From: Cohnella sp. WQ 127256
Lineage (GTDB): Bacteria; Bacillota; Bacilli; Paenibacillales; Paenibacillaceae
Direction: 5' to 3'
Assembly: GCF_024519285.1 (NCBI RefSeq)
Contig: NZ_JAMZCY010000008.1
Location: forward strand, 186,001-250,000
Length of the DNA: 64,000 nt
Part shown: positions 58,741 through 64,000 of the stretch, piece by piece
How the letters are laid out: each line of letters begins with the position of its first letter
How positions within the stretch are numbered: position 1 is the stretch's first letter
Notes under the pieces: model-generated
The model's input: only the letters and a program-made list of their open reading frames with translations
What the model was told of the DNA's origin: nothing
The model's database searches: none
Position numbers and translations under genes: made by a program

Positions 58741-59718
58741 TTGCGAAAAACGGTTATTCTCGTATTGGGAGTCGTATGCGTCGTCCTTTTTTATTTTACA
58801 TTTGTTACAGCTGACAAAGTATTTCGCTCTGATTGGCAGATGCCCCAGACTTCTGATCATAAGCAGGCGAAGTACCGCCTAGTTCTGATCACTCAAGAGC
58901 TGGGAACTTCATTCTGGGACAAGGTCGGCAGCGGTGCACTTGAGGAGGCGCAACGGGCAGGTGCAAGCATCCAGGTTTGGGGAAGCTACAGCAAAAACCA
59001 AGAAGATTTTTTGAAGAAGATCGAAATTGCAATTGATTCCAAAGTAGACGGAATTATCGTACAGGGATTGGATTCAGATGAGTTCAAAAACTTGACGAAG
59101 ATTAAAGCGGCATTCTATGGTATCCCTATTATCACCGTGGCAAATGACGTGCCGATGGCGGAAAGCCTTAGAAGAACCTATGTCGGTTCCGATCAGTTTA
59201 TGGCCGGTCAAATGATCGCCAAACAGTTACTGTCCGATATGGGAACAGAAGGTACGGTCATCCTCATGGGCGACAGTCGTCAAGAGGATTATCAGCAGCA
59301 GAGAATGAATGGCATTCATGACGTCCTGAAGCAGTACCCGAAAGTCCATATGGAATATGCGGAAACACTGGACACGAGTGAGCAAGTAATGGCTACTACT
59401 AAGGATCTGATGAACCGGTTACCTGAAGTGGATGCATTTATTGCGGTCAATGCGAATATTACAGGGGCCATGATTCAAGAAATCGGTAAGCGCTCTCAAG
59501 TTGAGCCTTACCATATTTATTCGTTCGACGACAGCCCTGAAACGCTGTCGTTGCTCAAGCAAGGAAAGCTCGATGGGATGATCGAGCAATCCCCCGAGAC
59601 GATGGGGAGGATCAGCGTGAATCTTATGATTAAATGGCTAAGTGGAGAGACGGTCCCTCTCGATACGGACGGCTACCTCACCGATATCCGGATGTTAAAG
59701 GCGACGGAAGCGCGATGA
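58741..59718 (+). CDS. Periplasmic-binding-protein-like sugar sensor (XylFII-like)
   Basis: This 325-residue protein has an uncleaved N-terminal TM or signal (about 4-24) and a type I periplasmic-binding fold: RLVLITQELGTSFWDKVGSGALEEA, VDGIIVQGLDSDEF, YVGSDQFMAGQMIAKQLL and AFIAVNANITGAMIQEIG. It is shorter than transport binding proteins and overlaps a YesM/LytS kinase gene by 4 bp, matching the known XylFII-LytS arrangement in which the binding protein senses D-xylose for the kinase. The start is TTG behind AGGAG. The sugar is inferred, not shown. Confidence 0.83.
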   Translation: MRKTVILVLGVVCVVLFYFTFVTADKVFRSDWQMPQTSDHKQAKYRLVLITQELGTSFWDKVGSGALEEAQRAGASIQVWGSYSKNQEDFLKKIEIAIDSKVDGIIVQGLDSDEFKNLTKIKAAFYGIPIITVANDVPMAESLRRTYVGSDQFMAGQMIAKQLLSDMGTEGTVILMGDSRQEDYQQQRMNGIHDVLKQYPKVHMEYAETLDTSEQVMATTKDLMNRLPEVDAFIAVNANITGAMIQEIGKRSQVEPYHIYSFDDSPETLSLLKQGKLDGMIEQSPETMGRISVNLMIKWLSGETVPLDTDGYLTDIRMLKATEAR

Positions 59719-61181
59719 ACAGTATCCAGAAGAAAATATGGACATTAGCCGCCGTCGTCTTGTTCATCATGGTAGCGATTTGGACCACGCTCACCTATTA
59801 CAACCAGAAAACTCAAAATCAATACAATGATATTTTACAACGGTATTTACGATTGAATGAAGTAACTAGCGCGAGCCAGCAGACAACTACAGCGCTGTAC
59901 AACTATTTGCTCACTCCGACCGAAGACAATCTAGATCAGCTAAACCTGAGCAAGGAGAAAACCCGTAAAGCGAAAATCGAGGTTATCGATTTGAGGAATA
60001 CGGAGAACGATTTCACTTTGACCAACTATATGAATTTGATCGACAGTCTTGTTGAAACGACGGACCGTTCGCTCATGCTCCAATCGGAGAAAGAAACCGA
60101 GGATTCCGCGAAAACCTTCACGGAGGCTACACGCATTTCCAAGTACATCTCCGATATGACGCTGACCCTACTCGACACAGATCTGAAGACGTACGATCGC
60201 TTCTATCGCGGCATTATCGAGCAATCCGCGGAATTAAAGAAGCTTGGGGTATGGCTGTTGCTGCTCATAACTTCTCTACTCCTGCTGTTCACGTACTGGT
60301 TCTCGCTAAGTATCACAAGACCGATTCTGAAGTTAACTCAAGCTGCCAAGGAGTTGTCCCGAGGTCGATTTGATCTGCAGATAGAGGTAGAGTCGAATGA
60401 CGAAATCTCCTTTCTTGCGAAGATGTTTGATCGTATGCGTATTAATATTAATAACCTGATTTCGGAAATCCAGCAGAAGGCACAGCTCGAGAAAGAACTG
60501 CAGCAGAACAAGCTACTGCTACAGGAAAGCCAGCTTCGCAGCCTGCAAAGCCAGATTAATCCTCATTTTCTTTTTAATACACTCAATACGCTTTCCAAGA
60601 AGGCTTATTTGGAAGGCTCCGAAGAAACGAGCGATCTTCTAGTTAGTGTAGCGGACTTGTTGCGTTATAACTTAAAGCGATTGGATAGATCCGTGACCCT
60701 TTACGAGGAAGTTAAGGTGCTGCGACAATACATTGAAATTCAAAGAGCTCGCTTTACAGAGCGTCTTCAATTTTATTCAGAAATCGACGAAGCCTGCTTG
60801 CATGTGCAAATACCCGGTCTAACGCTGCAGCCGATTGTTGAGAATGCTGTTATCCATGCTGTTGAGCCTGAGGAGAATGGGGGAGCGATCTGGTTCCGCA
60901 TTGTCGATAGTGGCGAATGGGTAACGATTGAATTCGAGGACGATGGGCCTGGTATGACGGAGCTCAAAATCAAGCAAATACTGGAGGAGCATCTCGTCGA
61001 AACGGAAGGACATTCGACTGGGATTGGCTTTAGTAACGTCGTCAGGCGACTCCGCCTCTTTTACGGCCTTGAGGACGTGATCGGGATTGAAAGTGGTTCG
61101 GGGCGCGGCACCAAGGTCATATTAAAAATACCGAAAATAAGGGGGAGCGAGAAGTATGATAAAGCTCCTGATCGTGGATGA
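59715..61181 (+). CDS. Sensor histidine kinase, YesM/LytS family
   Basis: The 488-residue kinase has TM1 (about 10-30), a helical extracytoplasmic part, TM2 (about 175-197), HAMP (SITRPILKLTQAAKELSRG), a His_kinase domain with SQINPHFLFNTL (phosphoacceptor His284) and a short HATPase domain (QPIVENAVIHAVEP, DDGPGM, GIGFSNVVRRL). The ATG at 59715 overlaps the stop of the sensor gene. It would phosphorylate the adjacent AraC-type response regulator when the upstream binding protein holds a sugar. Confidence 0.9.
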   Translation: MNSIQKKIWTLAAVVLFIMVAIWTTLTYYNQKTQNQYNDILQRYLRLNEVTSASQQTTTALYNYLLTPTEDNLDQLNLSKEKTRKAKIEVIDLRNTENDFTLTNYMNLIDSLVETTDRSLMLQSEKETEDSAKTFTEATRISKYISDMTLTLLDTDLKTYDRFYRGIIEQSAELKKLGVWLLLLITSLLLLFTYWFSLSITRPILKLTQAAKELSRGRFDLQIEVESNDEISFLAKMFDRMRININNLISEIQQKAQLEKELQQNKLLLQESQLRSLQSQINPHFLFNTLNTLSKKAYLEGSEETSDLLVSVADLLRYNLKRLDRSVTLYEEVKVLRQYIEIQRARFTERLQFYSEIDEACLHVQIPGLTLQPIVENAVIHAVEPEENGGAIWFRIVDSGEWVTIEFEDDGPGMTELKIKQILEEHLVETEGHSTGIGFSNVVRRLRLFYGLEDVIGIESGSGRGTKVILKIPKIRGSEKYDKAPDRG

Positions 61182-62697
61182 CGAACAGATCGAGCGGGAA
61201 GGCCTCCAGGCGATTTTGCATAAAGGATTTCCTGAGGTCGTCATCGCACAAGCGAATAACGGTAAAATTGCTGTGAAGATGGCGGAAGAGTTTCAGCCTG
61301 ATTTGATTCTAATGGATATCAAAATGCCTGGGATGAACGGGCTTGAAGCGATCGAACGAATCAACGCGGATAATCCTAGTATCAAGTTCGTCATGGTTAC
61401 GGCATTCGATACGTTTGAATACGCACGTCTGGCGATCAAGCTTGGTGTGAAGGATTATATACTGAAGCCGAGCAAAGCCGGCGAAATTGTGGCGACGGTC
61501 GGAAAAGTACTCAAGCATATTGAGGAAGAACGGAGCACGATTGAGAAGAGCAGAGTGCAGCAAGAAGTGCTGCAAAAGGCATTGCCACTTGTCGAAATGG
61601 ATGTCGTTACGCAATTGTTGTTCGATCATGTGCATGAAGTGCATTTGGACGAGCTCGTCGGACTGCTGGGCATTCGAACGACGAACGAGAAGTTTGCGAT
61701 GATCGTCTTGCTGCCGCCGGGCTCAGAGAGCTTCTATTCCGCGATCAAGGAGAAGGTCAGGCAAACAGGAAGCGGGTGGGTGGGCGCTTTGTACGGCCGT
61801 CAAATTCCAATCATCGTATTCCGCGATCCGGACAGAACCTTCCGTGCTCAAGCCGTTAATCTCGCGCGCGAGCTTCTCTCTGTTGCGAAGTCCGAAGTTG
61901 GTTCAGGCTGGTTCGTTGGAATCGGGAACGCGTGCGGTTCGTTAGATCAAATCCGCCAATCCTATCAAGAAGCGCTAATTGCTAGTATGGATTCATCCCT
62001 ACCCGTCAAACACCGTTTCTATGAGGATACGCCCGTGCTGGGGGTTACGCGTGATGGGCATCTGGCGAAACAGAGAGAAAAGCAGTTTTTTGATCAAATC
62101 CGGCTTGGGCAATGGGAGCAAGTCCGTTCGGACGTCATGGATTTCATTCGGTTATACGAGAATGAAGGTGCAGATCTGCTTCAGACGCAGCAACGTGTAT
62201 TGGAGCTGCTTTGGATTGCTACGCGGGTGCTTATCGAAATGGGCTTCGAGACAGATACTCCGCTATATTCCTTTCAAGCACAGGATTACCGGCAGCTACG
62301 TGCTGAATCGAGCTTCCTGCTCGACCAAATGCGACAGTCGTACATGGAGCATAATGATCGGCTTGAACCTGATACAATTCAGCAAATTAAGCATTATATT
62401 ATCGAGCATTCGCACGAGGATATTACACTAGAAGCGATAGGGAAGAAAGTGAGCTTAAGCCCGTTCTACATCAGTAAAATGTTCAAAGAGCAAATCGGAG
62501 TCAATTATATCGACTTTCTAACGGAATGCCGCATCGAAAAGGCCATTAAATTGATGGGCGATCCAGAAAAAAGCTTGAAAGAAATTACATACGAGGTCGG
62601 CTACAACGATCCTAACTATTTCAGCAAGGTGTTCAAAAAAATGTGTGATGCCTCACCAACGGAGTACAGGAAGACGCTCCTTGGCAAGAAAGGTTGA
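61156..62697 (+). CDS. Response regulator with AraC DNA-binding domain (YesN type)
   Basis: The 513-residue regulator has a receiver (IVDDE, Asp54 in LILMDIKMP, Lys of YILKPSK), a long middle domain (about 130-400) as in YesN proteins, and a C-terminal AraC pair of helix-turn-helices (ITLEAIGKKVSLSPFYISKMFKEQIG; EITYEVGYNDPNYFSKVFKK). AAGGGGGAGCG sets the ATG, which lies 26 nt inside the kinase gene. It probably activates the adjacent xylose-type binding protein gene. Confidence 0.92.
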   Translation: MIKLLIVDDEQIEREGLQAILHKGFPEVVIAQANNGKIAVKMAEEFQPDLILMDIKMPGMNGLEAIERINADNPSIKFVMVTAFDTFEYARLAIKLGVKDYILKPSKAGEIVATVGKVLKHIEEERSTIEKSRVQQEVLQKALPLVEMDVVTQLLFDHVHEVHLDELVGLLGIRTTNEKFAMIVLLPPGSESFYSAIKEKVRQTGSGWVGALYGRQIPIIVFRDPDRTFRAQAVNLARELLSVAKSEVGSGWFVGIGNACGSLDQIRQSYQEALIASMDSSLPVKHRFYEDTPVLGVTRDGHLAKQREKQFFDQIRLGQWEQVRSDVMDFIRLYENEGADLLQTQQRVLELLWIATRVLIEMGFETDTPLYSFQAQDYRQLRAESSFLLDQMRQSYMEHNDRLEPDTIQQIKHYIIEHSHEDITLEAIGKKVSLSPFYISKMFKEQIGVNYIDFLTECRIEKAIKLMGDPEKSLKEITYEVGYNDPNYFSKVFKKMCDASPTEYRKTLLGKKG

Positions 62698-62734
62698 CGG
62701 TTGATCCTACTCAGCTGATAAGGAGGCTAAGCCA

Positions 62735-63844
62735 ATGAAACGGAGCTTTATGCAACTTAAGCATATCGTGCTTGCTCTGGCGTTGATCTGTGTTGTCTCT
62801 GCCTGTAACGGCAATGGAGAGCTAAAGAGTACCCAGGAGCCCATAATGTCAGCTAACTCGTCGCTTCAATCCGATTCAGGTGGTGGTCTCGCACCGGTCG
62901 GTGATAAGATCAAAATCGGCTTCTCCATGGACACGTTATTGGAGGAGCGTTGGCTAAAGGACAAGGATCTATTCAAAGCGGCAGTGGAAGCGTTGGGCGC
63001 GGAAGTGATTATTATGGCGGCTAACGGGGATGATGCGAAGCAAATCTCGCAAGCTGAAACCTTGATTGGGCAAGGCATTGACATCCTCGTTGTTGTTCCC
63101 CATAACGCTGAGGCGACCGCGGTCATTGTCAAGAAGGCTCATTCGGTCGGGATTAAGGTAGTCGCCTACGATCGTTTGATCAAAAACGCAGACATCGATT
63201 TGTACGTTTCCTTCGACAATGAGAAGGTGGGGGAGCTGCAAGCGGAAGCGATCACGAAATTGGTGCCCAGAGGCAAATACGTATATATTGGGGGGGCAGA
63301 TACGGATAACAACGCCCACCTATTCAAAAAGGGTGTATTCAATATCATTCAGCCGATGATCGATAAAGGGGACATCCGGGTTGTATACGACCAGTGGGCT
63401 AAGGACTGGACGCCCGTTAACGCATTAGCGAATATGAAAGCTGCGTTAAGTGCAAACGATAATCGGGTTGATGCAGTCATTGCCGCGAATGATGCGACAG
63501 CGGGGGGCGTCATTCAGGCACTTACGGCGCAAGGACTCGCAGGTAAGATTCCAGTTGCTGGGCAAGATGCGGAGCTTGCGGCGGCGCAACGAATCGTCGA
63601 AGGTACGCAGACGATGACCGTATACAAGCCGATTAAGGCACTCGCCGAGAAAGCGGCTGAGCTTGCGGTCAAGCTGGCTAAGGGAGAGAACGCTGGCACA
63701 GACAGAAAAGTGAACAATGGGAAAATCGAAGTGCCATCGGTGCTCCTCTTACCGATCGCCGTCGATAAGTTCAATATCGACGAGACAATAATCGCGGATG
63801 GCTTCCATTCGAGGGAAGACGTGTATAAGAACGTGGAGAAATAG
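62735..63844 (+). CDS. xylF: D-xylose-type ABC transporter substrate-binding lipoprotein
   Basis: The 369-residue product has a lipobox (VSAC, Cys24), a linker and a XylF/RbsB-like domain: IKIGFSMDTLLEERWLKDKDLF, IDILVVVPHNAEA, VVAYDRLIKNADIDLYVSFDNEKVGELQ, DAVIAANDATAGGVIQAL and PVAGQDAE. The phrase order is that of D-xylose binding proteins. AGGAGG precedes the ATG, 37 nt after the response regulator. The ATPase and permease genes expected next to it are not present before the terminator. Confidence 0.86.
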   Translation: MKRSFMQLKHIVLALALICVVSACNGNGELKSTQEPIMSANSSLQSDSGGGLAPVGDKIKIGFSMDTLLEERWLKDKDLFKAAVEALGAEVIIMAANGDDAKQISQAETLIGQGIDILVVVPHNAEATAVIVKKAHSVGIKVVAYDRLIKNADIDLYVSFDNEKVGELQAEAITKLVPRGKYVYIGGADTDNNAHLFKKGVFNIIQPMIDKGDIRVVYDQWAKDWTPVNALANMKAALSANDNRVDAVIAANDATAGGVIQALTAQGLAGKIPVAGQDAELAAAQRIVEGTQTMTVYKPIKALAEKAAELAVKLAKGENAGTDRKVNNGKIEVPSVLLLPIAVDKFNIDETIIADGFHSREDVYKNVEK

Positions 63845-63859
63845 AAGGACTAAAATAAG

Positions 63860-63904
63860 AGACTGTCGTAGAAGGTCGATTCAGACTTTATACGACAGTC
63901 TTTT
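63860..63904. terminator. Intrinsic terminator after xylF
   Basis: AGACTGTCGTA pairs perfectly with TACGACAGTCT around a 20-nt loop, followed by T4 on the + strand. Confidence 0.75.
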
Positions 63905-63919
63905 GTGCGCTTAACGGCC

Positions 63920-64000
63920 TTATAGCGTATCCGCCAACGACGAGAGAAGAGCTCGAAGACGAACCGGGATTTCCTCTCTCAGTTGCCCCCATGAGACGAA
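63920..64000 (-). CDS. Possible 3' end of a minus-strand gene (cut by window edge)
   Basis: A minus-strand frame is open from the window edge to a TAA at 63920 and reads WGQLREEIPVRLRALL in its middle. It ends just before the terminator, in the position expected of a convergent gene, but 26 residues are too few to recognise a family. Confidence 0.3.
   Translation of the reverse strand, partial: FVSWGQLREEIPVRLRALLSSLADTL

Noticed and set aside
1..64000. CRISPR array, insertion sequence, prophage or tRNA/rRNA genes
   Set aside because: No regular spaced repeats, transposase or phage motifs, or RNA-gene hallmarks were seen on either strand by eye.

Overview
The window reads as chromosomal DNA of a spore-forming Gram-positive bacterium close to Paenibacillus or Cohnella. 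The evidence is the gene content: YheC/YheD-type ATP-grasp, ComFB, an HPr-kinase-like protein, DUF1904, YesM/YesN-type two-component systems, SLH and bactofilin genes. Strong AGGAGG-type ribosome-binding sites and textbook sigma-A promoters agree with this. No rRNA, tRNA, CRISPR array, transposase, phage or plasmid-replication gene was seen. Names rest on motifs and family memory; no database search was run.

Layout. (1) 1-2295: the tail of a Gfo/Idh/MocA oxidoreductase and two sugar-phosphate isomerase/epimerase-like TIM barrels. (2) 2296-5400: a strong promoter, a structured leader with a 39-codon ORF and an intrinsic terminator, then the RNA ligase RtcB overlapped by an AAA ATPase; this is the most system-like unit in the window. 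(3) 5472-13684: ComFB, a 14-TM MFS exporter, a Gly/Gln/Pro-rich lipoprotein, a divergent HPr-kinase paralogue overlapped by a TraB/GumN lipoprotein, a HEAT-repeat protein, a phosphodiester glycosidase with a coiled-coil partner, and the frameshifted remnant of a solute-binding protein. (4) 13685-21460: a 1,341-residue secreted DUF4091/GH123-like protein with a Gly-Asn/Gly-His tail and a cre-like site upstream, then DUF72, Gfo/Idh and MFS genes. (5) 21461-26915: phosphorus scavenging, with phnC-phnE-phnE, a convergent phnD and a 5'-nucleotidase; Pho-box-like repeats precede the transporter. (6) 26933-32233: TrhA, a YheC/D protein, a pentapeptide-repeat protein, a NitT/TauT-type ABC transporter and a small basic protein.

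(7) 32400-37825: an apparent operon of aldehyde dehydrogenase, amino-acid deaminase/aldolase, aldonolactone oxidase, DUF1904 and metallophosphoesterase. (8) 38098-45942: an SLH surface protein, then a signalling cluster: an Hpt-REC-GGDEF-REC protein, a CheY-like regulator and a 1,089-residue hybrid histidine kinase. (9) 46025-49713: a J-like membrane protein, bactofilin and M23 peptidase, divergent from a ParM-like actin. (10) 49892-52679: nagA-nagB-RpiR regulator, with two identical operator-like boxes 33 bp apart downstream of a clear promoter. (11) 53040-58563: an efflux-type ABC system with an adaptor lipoprotein, one 958-residue FtsX-type permease and two ATPases, the second carrying an AbrB-like C-terminal domain. 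(12) 58741-63844: a XylFII/LytS/YesN-type sugar-sensing set and a xylose-type binding lipoprotein, closed by a terminator.

Most genes sit in tightly packed operons with 4-bp ATGA overlaps, so translational coupling is common. Several starts are GTG or TTG and were chosen by Shine-Dalgarno position. Two genes (33887 and 42413) lack a convincing start codon where one is expected.
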